Shown here piece by piece: positions 47,657-57,696 of a stretch of 64,000 bases of DNA. The notes below the pieces were generated by a model that worked only from the letters and a program-made list of their open reading frames with translations, was not told the DNA's origin and searched no databases. Location of the stretch: positions 1-64,000 of the forward strand of contig JAOINI010000002.1 of NCBI GenBank assembly GCA_028139285.1, given 5' to 3'. Each line of letters begins with the position of its first letter. The stretch's first letter is position 1. This DNA comes from Candidatus Pelagibacter sp. Lineage in GTDB: Bacteria > Pseudomonadota > Alphaproteobacteria > Pelagibacterales > Pelagibacteraceae. A program made the translations under genes and the position numbers.

Positions 47657-48916
47657 TTAAACGGCAAGTTTAAAAGCAAAGTCTTTGCCAAGACATTTTC
47701 CAAGATAAACACAGAACCTAGCACCCTCCGCACCATCAATTATTCTATGGTCATATGAGAGTGAAATAGGTAAAATTTTTCTTGAAACAAATTTATCTTT
47801 AACTTTTATTAACCTATCAAAACTTTTTCCAACTCCAAGTATGGCTACTTCAGGAGGATTTATAATTGGGGTAAAGAAAGTTCCTCCAATACCACCCAAG
47901 CTTGATATTGTCATTGAGCCGCCAAAAAACTCTTTTTTATCAATTTTTAAATCTCTGCAAAGTCTACTTGTTTTTCTTAAAGCGCTTCCAATTTCTTTTA
48001 TACTCATTTGATCAACATCTCTTATTTTAGGCACCATTAAACCATGAGGAGTGTCTACTGCAAAACCAACATGAAAATATTTTTTATAAACAATTTTGTC
48101 GTTAGCACTATCAATTGAAGCATTAAAATTTGGAAATTTTTTCAAAGCACTGACAAGTGCTTTTGCTATAAAAGCAAGTGGTGTTACTTTTATTTTCTCA
48201 CCAGTATAGTAGTCATATAATGAGGATCTAAATTGCTCCATTTCTGTTATATCAACTTCATCATGTTGTGTTACATGGGGAATTTCAGTCCAAGATCTTA
48301 CTAAATGAGGACCAGATAATCTTTTAACTCTTGGTATATCTCTTAATTCGATTTCACCAAACTCTTCGTGCGGATACTCTTCTTTATGAACTTTCTTTTC
48401 TACTTTCCCACCGCTCACTGTTACCTGCGATCTTACAAAATTTTTAACATCTTCCTCGGTAACTCTACCACCTCTTTGAGAACCAGGTATTTCAACAACA
48501 TTGGCACCTAACTCTCTTGCAAATTTTCTAACTTTTGGACTTGCTGACTTACTACCTGATTGTGAAGTAGGCGCTACAGGAATAATCTCTTTTGGTTTTT
48601 GCAGACTGACTTTTTTTATTTCTTTCTTCTCAATTTCTTTTTGTTTATTGACTGCTTCTTTTTTTTCCTCAGTAGCACTGTCAGCATTAAGACTAAGAAT
48701 TAAGTCCCCTTTGTTGACTTTATCACCTACTTTAATATTAATTTTTTCAATTACTCCCTCGTACGTTGATGGCACTTCAACGCTTGATTTGTCACTTTCC
48801 AATGTAATAAGAGAATCATTTTTTTTTATTTGTTGACCTTCTTTGACCAGAACTTCAATAATCTCTACATCCTTGAAGTCACCCATATCTGGAACTAAAA
48901 TTTTTGTACTAGCCAT
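47657..48916 (-). CDS. aceF: Pyruvate dehydrogenase E2, dihydrolipoamide acetyltransferase
   Basis: 419 aa. A single N-terminal lipoyl domain has Lys43 in ESDKSSVEVPS. An E3/E1-binding domain follows (about 125-165, SASPKVRKFARELGANVVEIPGSQRGGRVTEEDV), then the catalytic core ending [17 protein letters not shown] (His near 388). The core is of the gamma-proteobacterial AceF type. The lipoyl domain closely resembles that in the neighbouring E1 (both begin PDxGDFKDVE), evidence of a duplication. Its ATG is two bases after the aceE stop. Confidence 0.93.
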   Translation of the reverse strand: MASTKILVPDMGDFKDVEIIEVLVKEGQQIKKNDSLITLESDKSSVEVPSTYEGVIEKINIKVGDKVNKGDLILSLNADSATEEKKEAVNKQKEIEKKEIKKVSLQKPKEIIPVAPTSQSGSKSASPKVRKFARELGANVVEIPGSQRGGRVTEEDVKNFVRSQVTVSGGKVEKKVHKEEYPHEEFGEIELRDIPRVKRLSGPHLVRSWTEIPHVTQHDEVDITEMEQFRSSLYDYYTGEKIKVTPLAFIAKALVSALKKFPNFNASIDSANDKIVYKKYFHVGFAVDTPHGLMVPKIRDVDQMSIKEIGSALRKTSRLCRDLKIDKKEFFGGSMTISSLGGIGGTFFTPIINPPEVAILGVGKSFDRLIKVKDKFVSRKILPISLSYDHRIIDGAEGARFCVYLGKCLGKDFAFKLAV

Positions 48917-48918
48917 AT

Positions 48919-51900
48919 TTATAAATTAGATGGAAAATCTCTATCTTTATCAATCTTAAATTTTTTGATTGCACTTTCAGCTTTCTTGGTCTCAACTAAT
49001 TGCTCTTTTGCTAGAGCACTTAATGTATAAGCAACTATATGTTCTTTATCGACTTCGAAAAACTTTCTTAAATTTTTTCTGGTATCACTTCTTCCATAAC
49101 CATCTGTTCCTAAAGAGTAAAAAGGTTTTTCTGTGTAAGGCCTTATTTGATCTGAAAATGATCTAGTGTAATCCGATGCAGCAATAACTGGTCCATCTGT
49201 TTTTTCTAAACACTTTTGAACATATGATTTTTTCCTTCTTTCATTTGGATTTAATAAGTTCCATCTTTCAGTTTCCATACCGTCTTTTCTTAATTCATTG
49301 AAGCTAGTTACACTCCATACATCAGAATCTACACCATAATCTTTTGATAAAATTTCTGCAGCAGCAATGATTTCTCTTAAAATTGTTCCCGAACCTAAAA
49401 GCTGCACTTTAGTTTTATTTTTGTTATTATTTTCTTTGAATAAATACATTCCCTTTAAAATTCCTTCATCGGAACCCTTTGGCTTTTCTGGGTGAGAATA
49501 ATTTTCGTTCATTGCAGTTATGTAATAGAAAATATTTTCCTTTTTTTCGTGCATTCTTTTCAAACCGTCTCTAAGAATAACTGCCATTTCATAAGCAAAT
49601 GTAGGATCATAGCTTATACAGTTTGGAATATTCGATGCTAGCAAGTGACTATGACCATCTTGGTGTTGAAGTCCTTCTCCAGCTAGAGTAGTTCTACCTG
49701 CAGTAGCCCCAATCAAGAAACCTCTTGCTTGAGAATCTCCAGCGGCCCAAGCCAAATCTCCAACTCTTTGAAAACCAAACATAGAGTAAAAAATATAAAT
49801 CGGTATCATTTCTAAATCATGATTTGTGTAAGCTGTGCCAGCTGCAATCCAAGATGACATTGCTCCTGACTCATTTATTCCTTCTTCTAACACTTGGCCA
49901 CTTTTATCTTCTCTATAAGAGCTTAACTGTTCTGAGTCTACAGGCTCATATTTTTGACCTTCATGAGCATATATTCCAATTTTTTGGAAAAAACCTTCCA
50001 TCCCAAAAGTTCTTGCTTCATCTGGAATGATAGGAACTAATCTTGGTGATATATTTTTATCTCTTAGCAATGCAGTGAGCATTCTAACTAATGCCATCGT
50101 AGTGGACATTTCTTTATCTCCTGTAGATTTCATAAAATTATCGAAAATTTCTTTAGGAGGAGCTTTTATTTGTTTTGCAAAGGAAGATCTTTCTGGAATA
50201 AAACCACCAAGCTTTACTCTTTGAGCTTTTAGATATTTAATTTCTTCAGAGTTTTCATCAGGTTTGTAATACTCAATATTTTTTACCTGTTTATCAGTGA
50301 GAGGTACACCAAATCTGTCTCTATAATAAAGTAAATCCTCCTCATCTAATTTTTTTTGTTGGTGAGTTGTATTTATGCTTTCACCAGATTTACCCATACC
50401 GTAACCTTTTATGGTTTTAGCAAGAATAACAGTTGGAGAACCAGTGTGCTGCATTGCTGAATGGTAAGCAGCATACACTTTATGTGGATCATGGCCTCCT
50501 CTATTTAATCTCCAAATGTCTTTATCTGTCATTGTAGATACCATTTCTTTTAATTCAGGATACTTACCAAAGAATTTTTCTCGAACATACAAACCATCCT
50601 TTGCTTTAAAAGCTTGGTACTCTCCATCAACACATTCATTCATTCTTTTTACAAGTAGACCAGACTTATCTTTCATTAAAAGTTTATCCCAGTAAGATCC
50701 CCAAATAACTTTAATCACATTCCAACCTGTTCCTCTAAAACTTCCTTCTAGTTCTTGAATAATTTTTCCATTTCCTCTAACTGGCCCATCAAGTCTTTGA
50801 AGGTTACAATTAATTACAAATATTAAATTATCTAATTTTTCCCTTGCAGCTAAACCAATTGCTCCCATAGACTCTGGCTCATCCATTTCTCCATCTCCTA
50901 AGAATACCCAAATTTTTCTACCTTCATCTTTAACTAAACCTCTATTAATTAAGTATTTTAGAAACCGCGCTTGATAAATTGCCATGATCGGACCAAGACC
51001 CATCGATACTGTTGGAAATTGCCAAAAGTCAGGCATCAACCATGGGTGAGGATAAGAAGAAAGGCCATCTTTACCAACTTCCTGTCTAAACCCGTCCAAC
51101 TGTTTAGCTGTAAGTCTTCCTTCTAAAAAAGCTCTTGCATACATTCCTGGAGCTGAGTGACCTTGAAAATAAATTAAGTCTCCACCAAACTTGTTATTTT
51201 TTGCTCTCCAAAAATGATTCATACCGACGTCATATAATGTTGCTGCTGACGCAAAAGTCCCTATGTGCCCACCTAACTCAGAACTTTTTTTATTTGCCTT
51301 CACAACCATGGCAGCAGCATTCCATCTAATAATTGCTCTTAATTTTTTTTCAATATTTTGATCACCTGGAGATTTAGCTTCTGCTTCTGGCGGTATAGTA
51401 TTTATGTACGGAGTTGTTCTAGTATCAGGCAAAACTAATCCTGATTTGTATGCCTGATCGATAACTTTATTTAATAGATAACTTGCTCGTGGAGCTCCAT
51501 CAGACTCAATTACTGAATTTAACGACTCTATCCATTCATTTGTTTCAATTGGATCAATGTCGTCTTTTGAAGCGGGTTCGGCAAAAACTTTTTTAACTTT
51601 TTTTACAGGATTTAAGTTACCATTCGTTTTTGGTTTTTCTTGGATTAATTCTTCTTTTACTTCTTCTTTTTTTATTTCTTGTTGTGGTGCAGAGGTCGCT
51701 TGACCGTTTTCTATAGTTGCTAATAAACTTCCCTCAGATACTTTATCTCCAATTTTTACTTTTAAATCTTTTATTAGACCTGCTGAAGGCGATGGAATCT
51801 CGACACTAGATTTATCGCTCTCGATTGTGACTATCGGATCATTTTTATTTATCTGATCACCAGGTTTGACTAAAATTTCTATAACTTCGACGTCCTTAAA

Positions 51901-51936
51901 ATCACCTATATCCGGAACTGAAATATTTTGAGCCAT
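48919..51936 (-). CDS. aceE: Pyruvate dehydrogenase E1 (homodimeric) with N-terminal lipoyl domain
   Basis: About 1005 aa from ATG 51936 (an upstream ATG at 51963 would add nine non-conserved residues and run through a -10 box). Residues 1-78 form a lipoyl domain with Lys42 in ESDKSSVEIPS. A linker (about 80-130) precedes a full AceE-type E1: ThDP motif GDGEMDEPESMG (about 344) with NCNLQRLDG, then EGLQHQDGHSHL near 740. E. coli AceE is 887 aa with no lipoyl domain. Alphaproteobacteria usually use a heterotetrameric E1, so this form is notable. Confidence 0.94.
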   Translation of the reverse strand: MAQNISVPDIGDFKDVEVIEILVKPGDQINKNDPIVTIESDKSSVEIPSPSAGLIKDLKVKIGDKVSEGSLLATIENGQATSAPQQEIKKEEVKEELIQEKPKTNGNLNPVKKVKKVFAEPASKDDIDPIETNEWIESLNSVIESDGAPRASYLLNKVIDQAYKSGLVLPDTRTTPYINTIPPEAEAKSPGDQNIEKKLRAIIRWNAAAMVVKANKKSSELGGHIGTFASAATLYDVGMNHFWRAKNNKFGGDLIYFQGHSAPGMYARAFLEGRLTAKQLDGFRQEVGKDGLSSYPHPWLMPDFWQFPTVSMGLGPIMAIYQARFLKYLINRGLVKDEGRKIWVFLGDGEMDEPESMGAIGLAAREKLDNLIFVINCNLQRLDGPVRGNGKIIQELEGSFRGTGWNVIKVIWGSYWDKLLMKDKSGLLVKRMNECVDGEYQAFKAKDGLYVREKFFGKYPELKEMVSTMTDKDIWRLNRGGHDPHKVYAAYHSAMQHTGSPTVILAKTIKGYGMGKSGESINTTHQQKKLDEEDLLYYRDRFGVPLTDKQVKNIEYYKPDENSEEIKYLKAQRVKLGGFIPERSSFAKQIKAPPKEIFDNFMKSTGDKEMSTTMALVRMLTALLRDKNISPRLVPIIPDEARTFGMEGFFQKIGIYAHEGQKYEPVDSEQLSSYREDKSGQVLEEGINESGAMSSWIAAGTAYTNHDLEMIPIYIFYSMFGFQRVGDLAWAAGDSQARGFLIGATAGRTTLAGEGLQHQDGHSHLLASNIPNCISYDPTFAYEMAVILRDGLKRMHEKKENIFYYITAMNENYSHPEKPKGSDEGILKGMYLFKENNNKNKTKVQLLGSGTILREIIAAAEILSKDYGVDSDVWSVTSFNELRKDGMETERWNLLNPNERRKKSYVQKCLEKTDGPVIAASDYTRSFSDQIRPYTEKPFYSLGTDGYGRSDTRKNLRKFFEVDKEHIVAYTLSALAKEQLVETKKAESAIKKFKIDKDRDFPSNL

Positions 51937-51942
51937 ATCTCT

Positions 51943-51948
51943 ATTATA
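51943..51948 (-). promoter_or_regulatory. -10 box immediately before aceE
   Basis: On the minus strand a perfect TATAAT lies six bases before the aceE ATG. With the usual 5-9 base -10 to start distance, transcription would begin at or next to the ATG, giving a leaderless mRNA. No good -35 is visible 16-18 bp upstream (the region is T-rich). Confidence 0.45.
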
Positions 51949-52181
51949 AACTGGATGGAACATATAAAAAAGTTATTGAATAATAAACTAGAAAGAATAG
52001 CGCTTATTAGTTGAATAGTTTAACTTTTGACACATTTTTTGCTATTTTTTGTCACCTCTGAATGGTTCTATTAGCTATGAAATGGCTAATTAATTTATTG
52101 TTCAAAAAGAGAGAAATAAGAAGCAATCAAGGTCAGATTGTTCAGAAATTTCTATTAAAAAAATATCTATTAAGATAATTT

Positions 52182-52206
52182 CATAAGAGCTAAATTAGCT
52201 CTTATG
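52182..52206 (+). repeat. 12-bp inverted repeat containing the aacS start codon
   Basis: The arms CATAAGAGCTAA (52182-52193) and TTAGCTCTTATG (52195-52206) are perfect inverted copies around one central base. The last three bases are the ATG of the acetoacetyl-CoA synthetase gene. In RNA it forms a 10-bp stem with an AAATT loop that sequesters the start codon and the only purine-rich site (AAGAG); in DNA it resembles a palindromic operator. Confidence 0.8.
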
Positions 52207-54129
52207 AATAAACCGCTCTGGCAACCCTCTGAAAAATTAAAAGAAAACTCTTTATTAAGAGAATTTTGTAGATTTATAAATTTTAAATCACCGAAAAATT
52301 TTAAAGAAATTTGGCAATGGTCGATTGATAATCCGGAAGAATTTTGGTCTAAGTTCTGGGATTATTCAAAAATTATCGGAGATAAGGGATTTGAAATAAT
52401 TAAAAAAAATAAAGTTTTTAATAAAACAAAATTTTTTTCTGACTCAAAATTAAATTATGCAGAGAATATTTTAAGAAAAAAATCTAATGAATTAGCAATA
52501 AGCTTTCTGTCCGAAAAAGGTTTTGAGGAAAATATTAAATGGAATAATTTGTATGAAAAAGTTTGTAAATTCTCATCCTATCTCAAAAAACTTAATCTTC
52601 AAAAAGGAGATAGAGTTGCAGCTTATGTGCCAAATAAAATTGAGTCTATTATTTGTTTTTTAGCTTGTGCTAAGAATGGAATTATATGGTCCTCTTGTTC
52701 ACCAGATTTTGGAGTTCAGGGTGTTGTTGATAGGTTCAAACAGATTGAACCAAAAGTTTTAATCACTTGTGATTACTATTATTACAATGGAAAAAAAATA
52801 AGTATTTTAGACAAGGTTGATCAAATTCTCAAAGAGATAACATCAATAAAAAAAGTGGTTGCATACAATTATAACAATAAAGAAAAAGAAGATTTAAAAA
52901 ACTTTATTAATTTTGAGGAGACTTTAAATGGTAATTTAGATGAAATCTTTGAAAGATTTGAATTTGATCATCCCATTTATATTCTTTTCTCAAGCGGTAC
53001 AACAGGAAAACCAAAATGTATCACGCATGGAGCAGGAAATGTATTAATTGAACATAATAAAGAGTTTATGCTTCATTGTGATATAAGAGATAATGAAAAG
53101 TTATTTTACTACACCACTACAGGCTGGATGATGTGGAATTGGTTAGTCGGTGGACTAGCAACAGGATCATCAATTTTTCTTTTTGACGGATCCCCAGTTT
53201 ATCCAAAGATAGATGTTCTTCTTGAGTATTGTCAGAATAAAAAAATTAATTTATTTGGTGTAAGCGCAAAATATATCGATCACCTAAAGAATGAAAAATA
53301 CAATAGCAAGAATTTAGATTTAAATTCTATTAAAATTATTACTTCAACTGGCTCGCCTTTAGCAGAGGAGAGTTTTAAATATGTATATAACAATATTAAG
53401 AAAGATGTTCATTTAGCTTCCATTGCTGGAGGAACTGATCTAGTTGGATGTTTGGTGCTAGGAAATCTTTTCTCTAATGTTCACAAAGGAGAAATACAAG
53501 GACAAAGTTTGGGAATTGCAGTAGATGTTTTCACCGATCATGGAAAAAGTACAGAGGATGGAGATAAAGGAGAATTAGTTGTTAAACAACCTTTTCCGTC
53601 TATGCCAGTAAAATTCTGGGGAGACAATGATGGTCAAAAATATCACAGGGCTTACTTCACAAAATTTGAAAATATTTGGCATCACGGAGATTTCATTGAG
53701 AGAACTGATAAGAACGGATTTATTATGCGTGGAAGATCTGATGCTACATTAAATCCAGGAGGAGTAAGAATTGGAACTTCAGAAATTTATCAGCAAGTTG
53801 AAGATATTGATTTTATTACTGAGGGATTAGTTGTTGGCCAAGACTTTGATGATGATGTAAGAATTATTTTATTTGTTACAACTAAAAATAATCAAGAAAT
53901 TAATGACGAAAAAATAAGATTAATTAAATCTAGAATAAGAAAAAATTGCTCTCCTAAACATGTGCCTGCAATAATTATTAAAGTTCCAGAAATACCAAGA
54001 ACAAAAAGTGGAAAAATTGTTGAGATAGCGGTTAAACAGATAATAAATGGGGAAAAAATTAATAATAAAGAAGCGATAGCAAATCCTAAAGCACTTAAAT
54101 TCTTCGAAAATTTACCACAATTGGACTAA
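52204..54129 (+). CDS. aacS: Acetoacetyl-CoA synthetase
   Basis: 641 aa AMP-forming synthetase that activates acetoacetate. The start MNKPLWQPSEK is family-typical. The N-terminal ACAS domain is followed by P-loop LFSSGTTGKPKCITHG (about residue 261). The core has TTTGWMMWNWLVGGLATGSS and IAGGTDLVGC, and the hinge RGRSDATLNPGGVRIGTSEIY precedes EIPRTKSGKIVE with the catalytic Lys. It probably feeds the thiolase at 55034, making acetyl-CoA from acetoacetate or hydroxybutyrate. Its start codon lies in a 25-nt inverted repeat. It overlaps convergent HDAC by four bases. Confidence 0.93.
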   Translation: MNKPLWQPSEKLKENSLLREFCRFINFKSPKNFKEIWQWSIDNPEEFWSKFWDYSKIIGDKGFEIIKKNKVFNKTKFFSDSKLNYAENILRKKSNELAISFLSEKGFEENIKWNNLYEKVCKFSSYLKKLNLQKGDRVAAYVPNKIESIICFLACAKNGIIWSSCSPDFGVQGVVDRFKQIEPKVLITCDYYYYNGKKISILDKVDQILKEITSIKKVVAYNYNNKEKEDLKNFINFEETLNGNLDEIFERFEFDHPIYILFSSGTTGKPKCITHGAGNVLIEHNKEFMLHCDIRDNEKLFYYTTTGWMMWNWLVGGLATGSSIFLFDGSPVYPKIDVLLEYCQNKKINLFGVSAKYIDHLKNEKYNSKNLDLNSIKIITSTGSPLAEESFKYVYNNIKKDVHLASIAGGTDLVGCLVLGNLFSNVHKGEIQGQSLGIAVDVFTDHGKSTEDGDKGELVVKQPFPSMPVKFWGDNDGQKYHRAYFTKFENIWHHGDFIERTDKNGFIMRGRSDATLNPGGVRIGTSEIYQQVEDIDFITEGLVVGQDFDDDVRIILFVTTKNNQEINDEKIRLIKSRIRKNCSPKHVPAIIIKVPEIPRTKSGKIVEIAVKQIINGEKINNKEAIANPKALKFFENLPQLD

Positions 54130-55019
54130 AAATAATTCGCACAATTTTTGTGCAGCATCGAGTGAAGCTCTATGAGTTTATCAAAACTTTTGTTATATCC
54201 ACCTCCAAGGACACCACACAACGGAATTTTTTTTGAATAAAAATTTTCTATAACAATTTGATCTCTTTTGTTAATACCTTCGTCAGTGACTTTAAGTTTT
54301 CCCAGTCTATCTTCATGATGAATGTCAACTCCGGCAACATAGAAAATGAAATCATATGTGTTTTTATTAAGCTCACCCAGGTTTTTATTTAAGATATTAA
54401 GGTATTCATTATCTTCCATGTTATCTTTGAGCTCGATATCTATATCGCTTTTAGATTTCTTTGCAGGATAATTTGAAGCACAATGCATACTAAAAGTTAA
54501 AACATCTTTATCATTTTGAAATATTTCTGAATTTCCATTACCTTGATGTACATCTAAATCTAGTATCAGGATTTTTCTTGCATAGCCTTTATTTTTTAAA
54601 TAATTAGCTGCAACAGCTGTATCATTAAAAACACAGTACCCCGCTCCGTGATCAAAGGTAGCATGATGACTTCCGCCAGCAGTATTACAAGCTAGTTTTG
54701 CATCCAAAGCAAGTTTACTAGCTAGCACCGTCCCTCCGGTAGCAACAAAAGATCTTCTGACAACACTGTCATTAATTGGAAAACCAATTTTTTTTTGAGC
54801 TTTAATATCTAATGACTTATTTTTAATATCATTAATATACTTTAGAGAATGAGAAGTTTTCATTGTTTCAACTGAGCATTCTTCTGGAATATGAAATTTT
54901 TGAACTACCTTTGCTTCAAGGAGATGATTTGCTAATGCACCAAATTTCTTAATTGGAAATTTATTATCGTCATTTATTTTTGCAACATAATCAGGATGAT
55001 TTACTACGGGTAATTCCAT
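54126..55019 (-). CDS. Histone deacetylase family protein
   Basis: 297 aa zinc-dependent deacetylase of the HDAC/AcuC/AphA superfamily. [24 protein letters not shown] holds the tandem catalytic His, [12 protein letters not shown] the Asp/His zinc ligands, and [18 protein letters not shown] and GVLGGGYN complete the fold. The size fits the short bacterial HDAC-like group. It lies between aacS and a thiolase, so it may deacetylate an acyl-CoA enzyme (as AcuC does) or a small acetylated amine; this is inference. It is 14 bases after the thiolase stop on the same strand. Confidence 0.9.
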   Translation of the reverse strand: MELPVVNHPDYVAKINDDNKFPIKKFGALANHLLEAKVVQKFHIPEECSVETMKTSHSLKYINDIKNKSLDIKAQKKIGFPINDSVVRRSFVATGGTVLASKLALDAKLACNTAGGSHHATFDHGAGYCVFNDTAVAANYLKNKGYARKILILDLDVHQGNGNSEIFQNDKDVLTFSMHCASNYPAKKSKSDIDIELKDNMEDNEYLNILNKNLGELNKNTYDFIFYVAGVDIHHEDRLGKLKVTDEGINKRDQIVIENFYSKKIPLCGVLGGGYNKSFDKLIELHSMLHKNCANYF

Positions 55020-55033
55020 TTAAAGATAATATT

Positions 55034-56212
55034 TTATCTTTCAACACACATTGCAATACCCATTCCCCCGCCGATACAAAGAGTCGCTAAGCCTTTTTTT
55101 GCATCTCTTTTAATCATTTCATGGATAAGTGTAACAAGTATTCTTGTTCCAGAAGCTCCTATAGGATGACCTAAAGCTATCGCACCTCCATTTACATTCA
55201 CCTTTTCCTCTGGAATAGACAGGGTTTTTATAACAGCAATACTTTGAGCAGCAAAGGCTTCATTAATTTCAAAAAGGTCAACATCTTTCACAGACCAACC
55301 TGCCAAGTCTAATGCTTTTTTTGAGGAGGGAATAGGACCAGTTCCCATTAATGCAGGGTCTACACCACAACTTGCCCATGATTTAATTGATACCAGTTTT
55401 TGAATTCCACGCTTTTCTGCTTCTTCGCTTGACATTAATGTTACAGCTGCAGCTCCATCATTAATTCCTGAAGCGTTTCCAGCCGTGACAGTACCTTCAT
55501 TTTTGAAAACAGGTTTTAATCTTGATAAAGCTTCTAAATTGATACCTGCTCTTGGATGTTCATCCTTATTGAAATCAATTTGTGCCTTTTTAGATTTAAT
55601 TTTGAAATTAACTATTTCATCATGAAACTTATTTTCTTTTTGAGCTTTAAGTGCCTTTTCTTGAGACTTTAAAGCAAATTTATCTTGTTCATCCCTAGTT
55701 ACTTGAAATTTTTCTGCAACATTTTCAGCGGTAATACCCATGTGATAACCATGAAAAGCATCCCATAACCCGTCTTTAATCATCGTATCTACTAAATCTG
55801 TATCCCCTAATTTTTTCCCATCTCTAAGATGGATCGCATGAGGCGCTAGGGACATACTTTCTTGACCTCCTGCAACAACTATCTTGCTATCTTTAGAATT
55901 TATACTTTGAAAACCGGATGATATTGATCTTATGCCTGATCCACAAACTTGGTTAACTATGTATGCGGGAACCTCTTTTGGGATACCTGATTTAATAGCT
56001 GCCTGCCTAGCAGGATTTTGCCCTGTACCACCTGTGAGAACTTGTCCTAGAATAATCTCATCTACTTCATTTTTTTTTATGTCCGATTTACTTAAAACAT
56101 TTTCTATAACACAAGCTCCAAGATCATCCGCTGGAATATTTTTAAGAGATTTACCTATAGATGCTACGGCAGTTCGCACAGCGGAGGTTATATATACATT
56201 ATTTTTCTTCAT
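55034..56212 (-). CDS. phaA: Acetyl-CoA acetyltransferase (thiolase)
   Basis: 392 aa type II thiolase, condensing or cleaving acetoacetyl-CoA. The first catalytic Cys is in [11 protein letters not shown] (about residue 90), His in [14 protein letters not shown] (about 350), and the second Cys in [16 protein letters not shown] at the C-terminus. The 392-aa length is standard. It overlaps the O-antigen-ligase-like gene by 14 bases. With aacS it forms a short acetoacetate utilisation cluster; there is no phaB or phaC in the window. Confidence 0.94.
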   Translation of the reverse strand: MKKNNVYITSAVRTAVASIGKSLKNIPADDLGACVIENVLSKSDIKKNEVDEIILGQVLTGGTGQNPARQAAIKSGIPKEVPAYIVNQVCGSGIRSISSGFQSINSKDSKIVVAGGQESMSLAPHAIHLRDGKKLGDTDLVDTMIKDGLWDAFHGYHMGITAENVAEKFQVTRDEQDKFALKSQEKALKAQKENKFHDEIVNFKIKSKKAQIDFNKDEHPRAGINLEALSRLKPVFKNEGTVTAGNASGINDGAAAVTLMSSEEAEKRGIQKLVSIKSWASCGVDPALMGTGPIPSSKKALDLAGWSVKDVDLFEINEAFAAQSIAVIKTLSIPEEKVNVNGGAIALGHPIGASGTRILVTLIHEMIKRDAKKGLATLCIGGGMGIAMCVER

Positions 56213-57548
56213 TAATACTTTTTATATTATTTAATTCTATCAACCCTACAATAATAGCCAAAATAATAAATAAATAATTTCCAGTAATAGTAGTAAAAAA
56301 ACCACCAGTGGTCCTGAATGGAAAAATTTCGGCTATAAATAGAATATAAAATGGTATTAAAATATTTTTAAATTCATTGTTGTTACTAGAACTTATAGAT
56401 TTAAAAGACTCTTTTAAAGTTAAACTAAAAATCAATATTGATAGAATAAGACCTATAATACCTAATGAAACAGCAATGTCTAAATAGTAGTTATGTGGAT
56501 GTGTATTACAATTACCTATATATTTTTGGTATTTTTCTTTATCTATCTTGCTAATTTTATTGCAATGAAAATAAAATGATTTTAATCCGCCTCCAAATAT
56601 TTTATTTTGTTGCCACGTTAAAATTCCCGACTCGACTTCCTTCACATAAGAATTTCTTGCAGTGAACCCGTAATAATTCTCATTAGCTTGTTTATTAGAA
56701 ATCTTTGTTTGAAAATATATGATAAATTCTAACGACCTATCTTTGAACCCACTAAAATGATTATAAGCGTCAGAATTTGTTTTTAACAAAAAAGAAAACC
56801 CTAAAAGAAATACTAAAATTAAAGAAGTTATAGTTTTTCGAAATTTTTTTTCGTAAAAAAAAATCAAAAATATTATTAAAAAAGACATAATTAATGGAAT
56901 TCTGTTACCTGAAACTAAAATACCAAATATGCTAATCAATAATGTAGAAAAAATAATAAGCTGGGTAAAAAAAGGGCTTTTTATTTTTGAATAAAATAGA
57001 GTTGCAAACGGTAAAAAAATAAAAAATTTTTGAATAAATCCTCCTGCTATATATTCTGCCCCAAAAATTCCAGATAATCTTCTACCCGTTCCTTCCATTC
57101 CAAAAAGATTTTGACCAAATAAAAATTGAACTAAAATATCAAAACTAACAAAAAAAGCACTTAACCCAAAAATAAAAAATAATAATTTAAAGTTAATAAT
57201 TCTATTAGTTGTTAAAAATCTAATAACAAAATACAAGACAAGGTATCTTAAGAAAAATAAAGATTTTATTAGTATTAAGTTTTCATCTGCTGCTGTCGGA
57301 AAATTGAAATTAAATAAATTATTAAATACACCATTTAAAAAGACATAAATAAAAAAAATACAAATTAATTTATCAATTAGATTATATTTTATACGAAAAA
57401 CTTTGAGCCCATATGAAAAAAAAACATATAATATAAGGAGAACAATATTAGCATTTAGAGCTAAATTACCAACAATATTAGTTATTGGTATTAGTAATAA
57501 TAAAAAATTTATAGCTAAATTTTTTGAAAAAACGTTTGGAAAAGACAT
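56199..57548 (-). CDS. O-antigen ligase-like membrane protein
   Basis: 449 aa, about 11 or 12 membrane helices with a large periplasmic loop (about 255-345) containing the motif NCNTHPHNYYLDI, which is the conserved H-x-H-N-x-Y pattern of WaaL/O-antigen ligase proteins. The rest is strongly Phe/Ile-rich. It is expected to attach or polymerise surface polysaccharide, but wzy-type polymerases look the same by eye. No other LPS genes are nearby. It starts about 70 bases from the oppositely oriented tRNA-Arg. Confidence 0.82.
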   Translation of the reverse strand: MSFPNVFSKNLAINFLLLLIPITNIVGNLALNANIVLLILYVFFSYGLKVFRIKYNLIDKLICIFFIYVFLNGVFNNLFNFNFPTAADENLILIKSLFFLRYLVLYFVIRFLTTNRIINFKLLFFIFGLSAFFVSFDILVQFLFGQNLFGMEGTGRRLSGIFGAEYIAGGFIQKFFIFLPFATLFYSKIKSPFFTQLIIFSTLLISIFGILVSGNRIPLIMSFLIIFLIFFYEKKFRKTITSLILVFLLGFSFLLKTNSDAYNHFSGFKDRSLEFIIYFQTKISNKQANENYYGFTARNSYVKEVESGILTWQQNKIFGGGLKSFYFHCNKISKIDKEKYQKYIGNCNTHPHNYYLDIAVSLGIIGLILSILIFSLTLKESFKSISSSNNNEFKNILIPFYILFIAEIFPFRTTGGFFTTITGNYLFIILAIIVGLIELNNIKSINEEK

Positions 57549-57619
57549 TAAATAATATAAAATTTATAAAAAAAATGATCAACAAAAAATATTTTAATAA
57601 AGTAAATATTAACTACAAT

Positions 57620-57696
57620 GCGCCTGTAGCTCAACTGGATAGAGCGCTTGGCTACGGACCAGGAGGTTCTGGGTTCAAATCCTAGCAGGCGCACCA
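57620..57696 (+). tRNA. tRNA-Arg (ACG), CCA encoded
   Basis: Acceptor stem GCGCCTG (57620-57626) pairs with CAGGCGC (57686-57692), then discriminator A and CCA (57694-57696). The anticodon stem CTTGG/CCAGG encloses loop CTACGGA, anticodon ACG, expected to be deaminated to ICG to read CGN codons. D-loop and TTCAAAT T-loop are normal. The antisense frame over this tRNA is an artefact. Confidence 0.97.

Noticed and set aside
52062..52178. 38-codon plus-strand frame in the aceE-aacS gap (MVLLAMKWLINLLFKKREI...)
   Set aside because: A hydrophobic-then-basic peptide is possible, but there is no SD, no clear promoter and no comparison available; I leave it unannotated.
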